NCBI RefSeq assembly: GCF_001623565.1
Contig: NZ_CP015196.1
Coordinates: 1,447,501 to 1,511,500 of the forward strand
From: Streptococcus marmotae
Lineage (GTDB): Bacteria; Bacillota; Bacilli; Lactobacillales; Streptococcaceae
Length of the DNA: 64,000 nt
Direction of reading: 5' to 3'
The notes below the pieces were generated by a model. The model had not been told where the DNA came from and did no database searches. It worked only from the letters and a program-made list of their open reading frames with translations. This document shows, piece by piece, positions 1 through 7,653 of the stretch (the first letter of the stretch is position 1; each line of letters begins with the position of its first letter). The position numbers were made by a program, and so were the translations under genes.

Positions 1-210
<210 letters not shown>

Positions 211-218
211 TAGTTAGA

Positions 219-259
219 AAGCTTAACAGGAGCAATAGTGACACCTGTTAAGCTTTTTT
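219..259 (+). terminator. intrinsic terminator of ddl
   Basis: A 12-bp perfect inverted repeat (AAGCTTAACAGG at 219-230, its complement at 244-255) closes on a 13-base loop and runs into a T tract at 254-259. It starts nine bases after the ddl stop codon. Confidence 0.88.
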
Positions 260-326
260 CTTGCGGTAATGTTACTTGAGAAATAGAAATATGAAGCTAA
301 ATGATGTGTCAAAATCGGACATCTAG

Positions 327-494
327 ACAGCCAGTTTGGATACGGAACGAGCTTTTGAAGTGGTAGCGCTCCTTGTTAGAGAAAGTAAAGAACGCCATAA
401 ATCCATTATCAAGGTCACCTACGATTACCGGATGATTGAAGAATGCGATAAGGTGTATGGAATGAAAAACGGCGTTTTAACTCAGGTTCGATAA
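327..494 (+). pseudogene. remnant of an ABC transporter ATP-binding protein (C-terminal fragment)
   Basis: From 333 to the TAA at 492-494 the frame reads like the end of a LolD/MacB-type ABC ATPase: SLDTERAFEVVALLVRES, then KSIIKVTYDYRMIEECDKVY and NGVLTQVR. A stop at 324-326 closes the frame upstream, and no Walker A, signature or Walker B region is present, so only about 54 codons survive. The switch histidine expected in the VTHDYR motif is a tyrosine here, as expected in decayed sequence. There is no start codon or ribosome site. The parent transporter is not in the window; the homology call is from motif recognition only. Confidence 0.72.
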
Positions 495-512
495 GAGCCT
501 TTTCCGAAAATA

Positions 513-521
513 TGATATAAT
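513..521 (+). promoter_or_regulatory. extended -10 promoter for murF
   Basis: TGATATAAT: a consensus TATAAT at 516-521 with the TG extension at 513-514. It lies about 95 bases before the murF start. No good -35 is visible. A small hairpin (GGTTCTTAAAGAACC, 572-586) sits in the leader. Confidence 0.6.
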
Positions 522-617
522 GAAAAGAGTGCAGGCTCTTTTTGTTTATAGTTCGACGATTTGGGAATACAGGTTCTTAAAGAACCAGACTAGACAAGAG
601 CGTTTTTGGAGAAAAAG

Positions 618-1982
618 ATGAAAGTAACAATCTATGAAGTTGCTCGTGTTGTCGGAGCAAAAAATGATGTAACGGTATATGAAGATGGCCCGCTGAATAA
701 GGTTGAATTTGATAGCCGATTGATAGCCGAAGGGGATTTATTTGTCCCGTTAAAGGGAGCAAGAGACGGTCATGATTTTATTCCAGTAGCTGTTGAAAAT
801 GGCTGTGCTATTACCTTTTCTGAAAAAGAAGTAGCGGCTCCCCATATTTTAGTTGAAGACTGTCTGCTTGCATTTCAGGCTTTAGCGGCTTACTATCTTG
901 AGAAAATGCAGGTCCAAGTGATAGCCGTGACAGGTTCAAATGGCAAAACGACGACGAAAGATATGATTCATGATATTCTAGCGACGACTTTTTCCACCTA
1001 TAAAACCCAAGGAAATTACAATAATGAAATTGGATTGCCCTATACGGTTCTTCATATGCCGGACAATACTGAAAAACTCGTTCTTGAAATGGGACAGGAT
1101 CATCTGGGAGATATTCATCTCTTGTCTGAAATTGCAAAGCCCAGTCTTGCTGTGATTACACTCTTTGGTGAAGCTCACTTGGAATTTTTTGGATCACGAG
1201 AGCAGATTGCACAAGGAAAATTACAGATTGCAGATGGAATGCCAGCTGGAGCAACCTTGTTGCTACCAAATGATTCAATTGGGGACGCCTACCTTCCTAG
1301 CAAGCAGCAGCTTGTTCGCTTTGGAGAAGGAGGAGAGATTTATCTCACCAGCTTGTCAGAAAATAAAACTAGTCTGACGTTTACAACCAACTTTATTGAC
1401 GGTGCCATCACCCTCCCTGTAACAGGTAAGTATAATGCTACCAATGCTATGGTAGCAAGCTATGTGGGAAAATGTCTCGGTATTTCAGATGAAGCGATTA
1501 AAGTGGCTTTAGCCCAATTACAACTGACTCGTAACCGAACAGAATGGAAAAAAGCGGGAAATGGGGCAGATATTTTAAGCGATGTCTACAATGCCAATCC
1601 GACAGCCATGCGGTTGATTTTAGAAACCTTCTCAAGTATTCCAGCTAATGATAATGGGAAAAAAATAGCCGTTTTGGCGGATATGAAAGAATTGGGTGAC
1701 CAGTCTGTTGCTCTGCACCAAAAAATGATAACCAGTCTGTCACCAGATTATCTGGATACGCTTTTCTTTTACGGACAAGATATAGAAGGCTTGGCTCAAT
1801 TGGCTTCCCAGATGTTTCCAATTGGAAAAGTGTATTTCTTTAGGAAAAATGAAGCAGAAGACCAGTTTGAGGAGCTTGTTGCGCGTGTCCTCGAATGTGT
1901 TGGGGCTCAGGATCAGATTTTACTCAAAGGCAGTAATTCCATGCACCTTGATCAGCTAGTAGTAGCACTGGAGAACAGATAA
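618..1982 (+). CDS. murF: UDP-N-acetylmuramoyl-tripeptide--D-alanyl-D-alanine ligase
   Basis: Cytoplasmic Mur ligase that adds D-Ala-D-Ala to UDP-MurNAc-tripeptide, the last soluble step of peptidoglycan precursor synthesis. The 454-residue product has the normal family length. It shows the N-terminal substrate domain (FDSRLIAEGDLFVPLKGARD), the ATP-binding P-loop TGSNGKTTTKD near residue 104, the central HLEFFGS region and the C-terminal domain with DVYNANPTAM. A TTG at 606 extends the frame, but the ATG at 618 is preferred because GGAG (608-611) is correctly spaced before it. It follows ddl, the enzyme that makes its dipeptide substrate, though a terminator and a gene remnant separate them. 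Confidence 0.97.
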   Translation: MKVTIYEVARVVGAKNDVTVYEDGPLNKVEFDSRLIAEGDLFVPLKGARDGHDFIPVAVENGCAITFSEKEVAAPHILVEDCLLAFQALAAYYLEKMQVQVIAVTGSNGKTTTKDMIHDILATTFSTYKTQGNYNNEIGLPYTVLHMPDNTEKLVLEMGQDHLGDIHLLSEIAKPSLAVITLFGEAHLEFFGSREQIAQGKLQIADGMPAGATLLLPNDSIGDAYLPSKQQLVRFGEGGEIYLTSLSENKTSLTFTTNFIDGAITLPVTGKYNATNAMVASYVGKCLGISDEAIKVALAQLQLTRNRTEWKKAGNGADILSDVYNANPTAMRLILETFSSIPANDNGKKIAVLADMKELGDQSVALHQKMITSLSPDYLDTLFFYGQDIEGLAQLASQMFPIGKVYFFRKNEAEDQFEELVARVLECVGAQDQILLKGSNSMHLDQLVVALENR

Positions 1983-2068
1983 TCAAGTATAGAAACGATT
2001 TTATCTGTCATCAGATAAGATGAAGGCGAATGGGGAGTTTGCTCTCAGTTCGTAAAAGGAAAAGCAAT

Positions 2069-2764
2069 ATGAAAGAATTTTTTACGGATCAGCCTGGTTT
2101 TCCACCTGAAATTGGCTTTTCTGAACATTTGTATTTAGTATTAGGTCTGATTTTAGTGATATATGGTGCTATCAAGTATCATGAAAATCAGAAGTGGCAG
2201 CGAACTTTTAAGGGACTTCAAGTGCTTCAACTAGTTCTGCTCTATGGCTGGTATCTAGCGATATCAGCATCACTTTCTGGAGCGTTACCGCTCTATCATT
2301 GCCGGATGGCGATGTTTGTGCTTTTGCTCGCACGAGATGAGTCATCCTATAAGGAATATTTTTCCTTGATGGGGGTGTTTGGTTCTATTGTCGCCCTTCT
2401 CTATCCAGTCTTTGATCCCTTTCCTTGGTTTCATGTGACGATTTTTTCCTTTATTGTGGGTCATTTGGCTCTCTTGGGAAATGCCTTGAACTATCTTTTG
2501 CGCCAGTCTACCTACCAATTAACCTTAGAAAAGATTGCGATGTTGACCTTCGGTATCAATACCTTTATTCTGATAGTAGATGTGGTAACTGGTGGAGATT
2601 ATGGTTTTTTACGCAAGTTACCCTTACTAGGTGATTTTGGACTTGTCAAGAATTACTTGATTGAATCTATTCTCTTCACGCTGATTTTAACTGCCTTATC
2701 TAAGTTGTTTCATGTGGTGCAGGCAGCTCATCAAGTAGAAAAACAAGATTATGAAAGAAGCTGA
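2069..2764 (+). CDS. YwaF-like (TIGR02206 family) integral membrane protein
   Basis: A 231-residue polytopic protein with about seven hydrophobic segments, including LYLVLGLILVIYGAIKY near the N-terminus and LIESILFTLILTALSKLF near the end. Length, topology and the HCRMAM segment match the YwaF/TIGR02206 family of conserved membrane proteins, whose function is unknown. The start at 2069 is chosen over the in-frame ATG at 2030 because AAAGGA (2055-2060) precedes it at good distance. The stop codon overlaps the first arm of what looks like the gene's original terminator, now split by the adjacent insertion element. Translation is intact, so only transcription termination should be affected. Confidence 0.8.
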   Translation: MKEFFTDQPGFPPEIGFSEHLYLVLGLILVIYGAIKYHENQKWQRTFKGLQVLQLVLLYGWYLAISASLSGALPLYHCRMAMFVLLLARDESSYKEYFSLMGVFGSIVALLYPVFDPFPWFHVTIFSFIVGHLALLGNALNYLLRQSTYQLTLEKIAMLTFGINTFILIVDVVTGGDYGFLRKLPLLGDFGLVKNYLIESILFTLILTALSKLFHVVQAAHQVEKQDYERS

Positions 2765-2772
2765 AAGGCTTC
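2760..2772. repeat. left copy of 13-bp direct repeat flanking the IS30-type insertion
   Basis: GCTGAAAGGCTTC here recurs at 4307-4319. The pair brackets everything between the YwaF-like stop codon and the prfC promoter region. Joining the left flank to the right copy restores GAAGC-TGAAAG-GCTTC followed by a T run, a plausible intrinsic terminator. Confidence 0.6.
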
Positions 2773-2835
2773 GCTAAATTCTCAAACTAGCTTCCATAGC
2801 CTCTTAAAGTGGCATTTAGTCTGATAAAAACGTTA

Positions 2836-2878
2836 AAAACCAGTGGAAATCTATGTCAGAGTAAGTTCCACTGGTTTT
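2836..2878. terminator. hairpin inside the left end of the IS30-type element
   Basis: AAAACCAGTGGAA (2836-2848) pairs perfectly with TTCCACTGGTTTT (2866-2878), with A and T tracts on the two sides, so it could terminate in either direction. It lies between the left outer repeat and the inner repeat and may insulate the transposase from read-through. Confidence 0.6.
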
Positions 2879-3026
2879 TATAATTGTTGATTTCATGGCT
2901 TTTTTAGGCGAATGGTAGTTGGAAAAAGAGCGCACAAAATCCCCTCATCTGAAAGCGTTTCAGATTAAGTTCCGCTATGGTGGAAGTTAGTGTGAGACGT
3001 TTGAGTGGATTTTATTCGGTTCGTTT

Positions 3027-4193
3027 TTAGGATTTATGTTGCAATACTTTAGGAGACTGGCAGACGTCTTCAGCGGGAATTAAGGAAATACCGAGAAGCT
3101 TAGCCAGTTCTTCGTCATAGGTAAACGTAAAAAGTTCATAAGCTGACTTTCCATTCAAAGCAGCGCGTTTCACGCTATTGACATGCGAACAGACCAGGTT
3201 GATATCGTCCTGAGTTAAGGTATCAAAGCTCGTTCCTTTAGGGAGAATATCTCGCATAAGGGTATGATTCTTCTCGATTCTTGCTTTCTGGTCAGACCGG
3301 TTAGGGTCACAGAAGAAGAGACTTACCTCTCCTCTCACGTCCATTTCAATATCATCGACTCTAGCGAACTCTCCGCCATTATCGGTAAGAATGACAGGAA
3401 AGATTTCGAAGAAATCTCTCTCAGTCTCATAAAGTGTATTCTTTATGGCATAGAGATGCTTAGCGACTTCAGCGGCAGTTTTATTGTCCAGAAGTCTAGC
3501 GAAGATAAAGTTACAGAAAGAGACATTGAAAGTGAGGAGTAGTTTCCCACCAATACGCCCCATAACCGTGTCCATTTCTAACCAAGAAGTTAGTTGGTTA
3601 TGGGTCAAATACTTTTGGAAGTCCTCATAAGACCGTCCTTTTTTCGCTTCTTTAGGGATAGAAGGTAGAGTCGATTTGCGTCTTTCTTTGAATTTTACGG
3701 CCCTAGCGAGATCAATAGGAGCGATAGAAAGATATCCTTTACGGATGTGTCGATAGACGGTTGAGGAGCTGACATCAAGGTTATGAGTTTTAAGGATGTG
3801 ATAGATGTGTTGTCCCTTTCTCACCCCATCTGAAATGATTTTATCCATGTCCCAGAAGGTTTGAGAATTGAGAGGTGTTCCTTCACGAGCCTCAATGAGA
3901 GTTTGTTCGTATTGTTTTTGAGCTTGTTTAGCGAAATAGAATATTTTTTTATAGCCACAATTTCGTCTTCTCTTAGGGCAAGCGTTACAGACAAAAGGAG
4001 CCTTATCAAGGAGAGGACAAGGAAGCCCATCACTAGTAGATGTTCTGATCTGTCTATTACGTTTGACTTCTTTGGAAACAGTAGTAGGATCTTTAAGGAT
4101 GAATTGTGCGATGGCTTTGAAGGATTCTCCTCTTTCTAATCCTATCTGGATATCATTGCGGTCTGAGAGGGTAAGGTGTTTGTATTTTGTCAT
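3027..4193 (-). CDS. IS30 family transposase
   Basis: DDE transposase of 388 residues, a normal length for IS30 enzymes. The N-terminus has a helix-turn-helix typical of the family (LTLSDRNDIQIGLERGESFK, then TTVSKEVKRNR). A cysteine cluster, CPLLDKAPFVCNACPKRR, follows. The catalytic core shows LEMDTVMG (first Asp), VILTDNGGEFA (second Asp) and ARIEKNHTLMRDILPKGTSF (Glu). No frameshift or stop interrupts it, so the element may be active. It is transcribed away from prfC, towards the YwaF-like gene. Confidence 0.95.
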   Translation of the reverse strand: MTKYKHLTLSDRNDIQIGLERGESFKAIAQFILKDPTTVSKEVKRNRQIRTSTSDGLPCPLLDKAPFVCNACPKRRRNCGYKKIFYFAKQAQKQYEQTLIEAREGTPLNSQTFWDMDKIISDGVRKGQHIYHILKTHNLDVSSSTVYRHIRKGYLSIAPIDLARAVKFKERRKSTLPSIPKEAKKGRSYEDFQKYLTHNQLTSWLEMDTVMGRIGGKLLLTFNVSFCNFIFARLLDNKTAAEVAKHLYAIKNTLYETERDFFEIFPVILTDNGGEFARVDDIEMDVRGEVSLFFCDPNRSDQKARIEKNHTLMRDILPKGTSFDTLTQDDINLVCSHVNSVKRAALNGKSAYELFTFTYDEELAKLLGISLIPAEDVCQSPKVLQHKS

Positions 4194-4306
4194 CGTAAGA
4201 GCTCATTTCTAACCCAAACGTCTCAGACTTAATTCCACCATAAAAATCCGTTTTAGACTAACTTCCGCTTCGAAAACGAAAGTGGAACTTACTTTGGGAA
4301 ATTACG

Positions 4307-4319
4307 GCTGAAAGGCTTC
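4307..4319. repeat. right copy of 13-bp direct repeat flanking the IS30-type insertion
   Basis: GCTGAAAGGCTTC, identical to 2760-2772. It is followed directly by TTTTTCTTTG, the T tract expected for the interrupted terminator. IS30 elements usually duplicate 2-3 bp, so a 13-bp duplication would be unusual though long ones are known in the family. Confidence 0.6.
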
Positions 4320-4341
4320 TTTTTCTTTGTCTCACTCTTAT

Positions 4342-4370
4342 TTGAAAAATCCTATTCTTTTAGTTATAAT
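4342..4370 (+). promoter_or_regulatory. promoter for prfC
   Basis: TTGAAA at 4342-4347 and a consensus TATAAT at 4365-4370, separated by 17 bp. It lies outside the IS element, so prfC transcription should survive the insertion. Confidence 0.75.
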
Positions 4371-4435
4371 GATAAGGATATAGGAGAGTAGCTCTGCTAT
4401 TTTCAAAGAGAATAAAAAACGAAAAAGGAATGAAG

Positions 4436-5980
4436 ATGACATTACAAGATGAGATAAAAAAACGCCGTACCTTTGCCATTATTTCCCACCCGGATGCGGG
4501 GAAAACAACGATTACAGAGCAGCTGCTCTACTTCGGTGGGGAAATTCGTGAAGCTGGTACGGTTAAGGGGAAAAAGACAGGAAATTTTGCCAAGTCTGAC
4601 TGGATGGATATTGAGAAACAGCGGGGAATTTCAGTGACTTCTTCTGTGATGCAGTTTGACTACGATGGCAAGCGGGTTAATATCTTAGATACCCCAGGAC
4701 ACGAGGACTTCTCAGAAGATACTTATCGGACGCTGATGGCAGTTGATGCGGCGGTCATGGTGATTGACTCCGCAAAGGGGATCGAGGCTCAGACGAAGAA
4801 ATTATTTGAAGTCGTAAAACACCGCAATATCCCTGTTTTTACCTTTATCAATAAATTGGACCGTGACGGTCGTGAGCCACTTGATCTCTTGGAAGAATTG
4901 GAAGAAGTTCTTGGGATTGCAAGTTTTCCAATGAATTGGCCAATTGGTATGGGAAAATCGTTTGAGGGCTTGTATGACTTGCACAACAAGCGTTTAGAAC
5001 TCTATCGTAGTGAGGAACGCTTTGCCAGTTTTGATGAGGGAGAAGCGCTCTTTGGAAGCAATCCTTTCTATGCTCAAGTCTTAGAGGACATTGAACTTTT
5101 GAGCGAAGCGGGAAATGAATTTTCAGAAAGTTCCATTTTAGAAGGAAAATTAACACCTGTTTTCTTTGGCTCGGCCCTAACGAATTTTGGGGTGCAAACC
5201 TTCCTTGAAACCTTCTTGCAATTCGCACCAGAACCGCATGGGCATTTGAAAACGGACGGTGAAATAGTCGAGCCCTTATCTAATGACTTCTCTGGTTTTG
5301 TTTTTAAAATCCAAGCCAACATGGATCCTCGTCATCGCGACCGCATTGCCTTTGTCCGCATTGTTTCTGGTGAATTTGAGCGTGGGATGGATGTCAATCT
5401 TACTCGCACAGGAAAGAAAGCCAAACTGTCCAATGTGACCCAGTTTATGGCAGAAGCGCGTGAAAATGTTGAAAATGCAGTAGCAGGTGATATTATTGGG
5501 GTCTACGATACAGGAACCTACCAAGTCGGTGATACGCTAACGGTTGGAAAAAACAAGTTTGAATTTGAACCCTTGCCAACCTTTACTCCTGAAATTTTCA
5601 TGAAAGTTTCTGCCAAAAATGTGATGAAACAAAAATCCTTCCACAAGGGAATTGAACAGTTGGTGCAAGAAGGGGCCATTCAGCTTTACACCAATTATCA
5701 GACAGGCGAGTATATGCTGGGGGCCGTTGGTCAGCTCCAGTTTGAAGTTTTTAAACACCGCATGGAAAATGAATACAATGCAGAAGTTGTGATGACTCCA
5801 ATGGGGAAAAAGACCGTGCGTTGGATTTCTGAGGAACAGTTGGATGAGCGGATGTCGTCTAGCCGTAATATTCTTGCCAAGGATCGCTTTGACCATCCTG
5901 TATTCCTCTTTGAAAATGACTTTGCCCTTCGTTGGTTTGCGGACAAGTATCCAGATGTGGTACTAGAAGAAAAGATGTAA
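4436..5980 (+). CDS. prfC: peptide chain release factor 3
   Basis: Translational GTPase RF3, which recycles RF1 and RF2 from the ribosome after termination. The 514-residue product has the family length. G1 is HPDAGKTT (near residue 18), G3 is DTPGHEDF (near 84) and G4 is NKLD (near 138), followed by the RF3-type C-terminal domains. I place the start at ATG 4436 ([10 protein letters not shown]) and not at 4430, because AAAGGA (4423-4428) is too close to 4430 and well spaced from 4436. It has its own promoter. The class-specific partner gene prfB lies at the far end of this window. Confidence 0.96.
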   Translation: MTLQDEIKKRRTFAIISHPDAGKTTITEQLLYFGGEIREAGTVKGKKTGNFAKSDWMDIEKQRGISVTSSVMQFDYDGKRVNILDTPGHEDFSEDTYRTLMAVDAAVMVIDSAKGIEAQTKKLFEVVKHRNIPVFTFINKLDRDGREPLDLLEELEEVLGIASFPMNWPIGMGKSFEGLYDLHNKRLELYRSEERFASFDEGEALFGSNPFYAQVLEDIELLSEAGNEFSESSILEGKLTPVFFGSALTNFGVQTFLETFLQFAPEPHGHLKTDGEIVEPLSNDFSGFVFKIQANMDPRHRDRIAFVRIVSGEFERGMDVNLTRTGKKAKLSNVTQFMAEARENVENAVAGDIIGVYDTGTYQVGDTLTVGKNKFEFEPLPTFTPEIFMKVSAKNVMKQKSFHKGIEQLVQEGAIQLYTNYQTGEYMLGAVGQLQFEVFKHRMENEYNAEVVMTPMGKKTVRWISEEQLDERMSSSRNILAKDRFDHPVFLFENDFALRWFADKYPDVVLEEKM

Positions 5981-5995
5981 GAAAGAAGGCTTAAA

Positions 5996-6376
5996 ATGGG
6001 ACTATTATCTGGTTTAATGGGAAATGCTGGCCAAACGGATGCAGCAAGAGTAGAAGCACAACTAGAGGTGATTTTATTGCCAAACGAGCAAGTCAATGAA
6101 GCCTTTAGTCTGATTCGTGATTTAATCGTCTTTACCGATAAGCGCTTGATTTTGGTAGATAAACAAGGAATGACCGGAAAGAAAACATCCTATAAATCTA
6201 TTCCCTACCGTTCGATTTCGCGTTTTGAAGTCGAAACATCTGGGCATTTTGATTTGGATGCTGAGTTGAAAATCTGGATTTCATCTAGTATAGAACCTGC
6301 AGAAATCTTGCAATTTAAGAGTGATAAAAGCGTCATTGCCATTCAGCAGGCTCTTGCCGAAGCGGTGCTAGGTTAA
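5996..6376 (+). CDS. PH domain-containing protein (bacterial PH domain, YvbH-like)
   Basis: A 126-residue soluble protein with the bacterial pleckstrin-homology pattern: LPNEQVNEAFSLIRDLIVFT, then DKRLILVDKQGMTGKK, SIPYRSISRFEVETSGHFD and AELKIWISS. Family members are small cytoplasmic proteins of unknown function. It begins 15 bases after the prfC stop with a GAAGG site at 5986-5990, so it is likely co-transcribed with prfC. The gene ends before a bidirectional terminator. Confidence 0.85.
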   Translation: MGLLSGLMGNAGQTDAARVEAQLEVILLPNEQVNEAFSLIRDLIVFTDKRLILVDKQGMTGKKTSYKSIPYRSISRFEVETSGHFDLDAELKIWISSSIEPAEILQFKSDKSVIAIQQALAEAVLG

Positions 6377-6500
6377 GATAAGGATGATGAAAAAAGAAGA
6401 ACTCAAAAATACAGCCTTAGTTATTCTTAGGTCACTGAAAAAGCCAAAGTGATAGAAAATATAACAAATAATTTAATATAAAATTTAGAATAAAAAGATA

Positions 6501-6557
6501 AAAACCGAATGATTGAGATTTGATTTCCTTTAAGAAAGTACCAATCATTCGATTTTT
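6501..6557. terminator. bidirectional terminator between converging genes
   Basis: The arm CGAATGATTG (6506-6515) pairs with CAATCATTCG (6542-6551), flanked by an A run on the left and a T run on the right. It separates the PH-domain gene from the minus-strand gene at 6622-7245. Confidence 0.72.
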
Positions 6558-6621
6558 ATCTTTTAATTTTTTATCAAAAAACTTTTTCGGTGGGCATGGT
6601 GGCTCAACTCTTTTTGAGAGG

Positions 6622-7245
6622 TTAGGGAAGTTTGTTGAAGCGATAGTCATGATTTCCAGCAAAGGAAATGGTAGAGCCAGAACGCCAGTAAGGAATGACG
6701 CTGCCCTCTTTGAGGCCAGTGGCTTCTAAGCCTGTCCAAGGAGCGGTATTGATAGTTTCAATCGTGATGATATGAAGAAGTGGATTGAGGTGCCCTTCAA
6801 AGAGTGTGGTGGAAAGGGTTCCTTTGGCGCTATCATAGTGAATTCCTTGGTTTTGCAGGGTGGTGGTCATGGCCTGCTCGAGAGTCGCAGTCAAGGTTTC
6901 TGCAAGAAAAGAATCAGCTGAAATTCCTATGCTAGCAAGGAGGGATTCCTTGTCCAAAGTAGCAGTGAGCTTGAGAGTCGCTCTATCGTCTTTGACTTCT
7001 AAGATGACTTGCTGTTGCTTTAATAGACTATTAAGGTTAAGTTCTGTTCCAAGTCCTTCCACTTGCTTGTTCAGCTCTTCTTGGATTTTCTGACGAGCGA
7101 TTTGTTCTAGATTTGGGCTATGCCATTGTCCAGCGATACGACCATTTTGGTAGAGAAAAATGCTGGCCGTAAGGAGTAGGGCTGAAATGATGAGAATTGT
7201 ACGAAGGAATTTTCCCTTCTTTTTTCTTGATTTTTGACGTTTCAT
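6622..7245 (-). CDS. membrane-anchored protein of unknown function
   Basis: A 207-residue protein with a very basic N-terminus (MKRQKSRKKKGK), one hydrophobic segment (residues about 14-32, LRTILIISALLLTASIFLY) and an extracytoplasmic remainder. That part has a helical stretch (IARQKIQEELNKQVEGL), then a mixed alpha/beta body ending AGNHDYRFNKLP. I do not recognise the family. AAGAAGG precedes the start on the minus strand. It converges on the PH-domain gene and is divergent from the helicase gene. Single-pass topology with a large outside domain is the only firm inference. Confidence 0.72.
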   Translation of the reverse strand: MKRQKSRKKKGKFLRTILIISALLLTASIFLYQNGRIAGQWHSPNLEQIARQKIQEELNKQVEGLGTELNLNSLLKQQQVILEVKDDRATLKLTATLDKESLLASIGISADSFLAETLTATLEQAMTTTLQNQGIHYDSAKGTLSTTLFEGHLNPLLHIITIETINTAPWTGLEATGLKEGSVIPYWRSGSTISFAGNHDYRFNKLP

Positions 7246-7363
7246 AGACCTTCTTCTTTCTCTTTTTTTGGCATTATACTACATCCTTTTTCTTCTGTCA
7301 AAAGTTTGAAAACGAAATCTCTTTGAAATAAAAGGATAAAAAGCTATCTATTTCTGAGATTTG

Positions 7364-7372
7364 TGTTATACT
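7364..7372 (+). promoter_or_regulatory. extended -10 promoter for the DEAD-box helicase
   Basis: TGTTATACT with a TG extension at 7364-7365 and TATACT at 7367-7372. Transcription from here would give a leader of about 275 bases before the helicase start. Confidence 0.6.
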
Positions 7373-7440
7373 AGAGAAGTTGCAATGCAACAAGATTGTA
7401 AATATTGGGAAAAAAGCTCCACTTCTTGCACCAGAGTGAT

Positions 7441-7486
7441 GTCTAAAAAAACCTGTCCTACGTAGACAGTTTTCTTTTTTAGACGA
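7441..7486 (+). promoter_or_regulatory. terminator-like hairpin inside the helicase leader
   Basis: CTGTC (7453-7457) pairs with GACAG (7465-7469) and is followed by TTTTCTTTTTT. Outside it GTCTAAAAAA (7441-7450) pairs with TTTTTTAGAC (7475-7484). The inner stem plus T tract could terminate; the outer pairing would sequester the T tract in a longer hairpin. It looks like an attenuator in the 5' leader. I see no T-box or known riboswitch core. Confidence 0.5.
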
Positions 7487-7653
7487 GGGCTACTGTCCCA
7501 TTGGTGTTTAGAGTGGAATATCTGTTTGGCCTCTTCAATTCCTTTTATAAAAAAGTATTTGAGCGCAGTAATGTCGAGTTTGTCATAGACCTTCGACAAC
7601 CTTGCGGAGGCGAAACGACAAAGATAACTCCACTCTCTTAGAAAGAAGGATAA

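Larger units (their letters stand above)
2773..4306 (-). mobile_element. IS30-family insertion sequence, about 1.53 kb
   Basis: The element holds one full-length IS30-type transposase. Its outer ends are imperfect inverted repeats: about 18 of 22 positions agree between TAAATTCTCAAACTAGCTTCC at the left and the complement of the right end (TGGAACTTACTTTGGGAAAT). A second inverted pair lies further in (around 2810-2832 and 4246-4272). A third, better pair flanks the transposase (TATGGTGGAAGTTAGTGTGA from 2976; complement ending 4242). All share an AAGTTCC/TTAGT core. A 13-bp direct repeat sits at the two junctions. The outer boundary is my inference; an alternative is a shorter element at 2976-4242. 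Confidence 0.7.

Noticed and set aside
3264..3542. plus-strand frames inside the IS30 and IS110 transposases
   Set aside because: They are antisense to intact transposases, without ribosome sites.
7366..7599. 77-codon minus-strand frame in the helicase leader
   Set aside because: Starts with TTG, crosses the hairpin and promoter on the other strand, and its sequence is shaped by the palindromic leader. I prefer a structured leader.
7379..7653. T-box or known riboswitch in the helicase leader
   Set aside because: No T-box core sequence and no known aptamer core visible.
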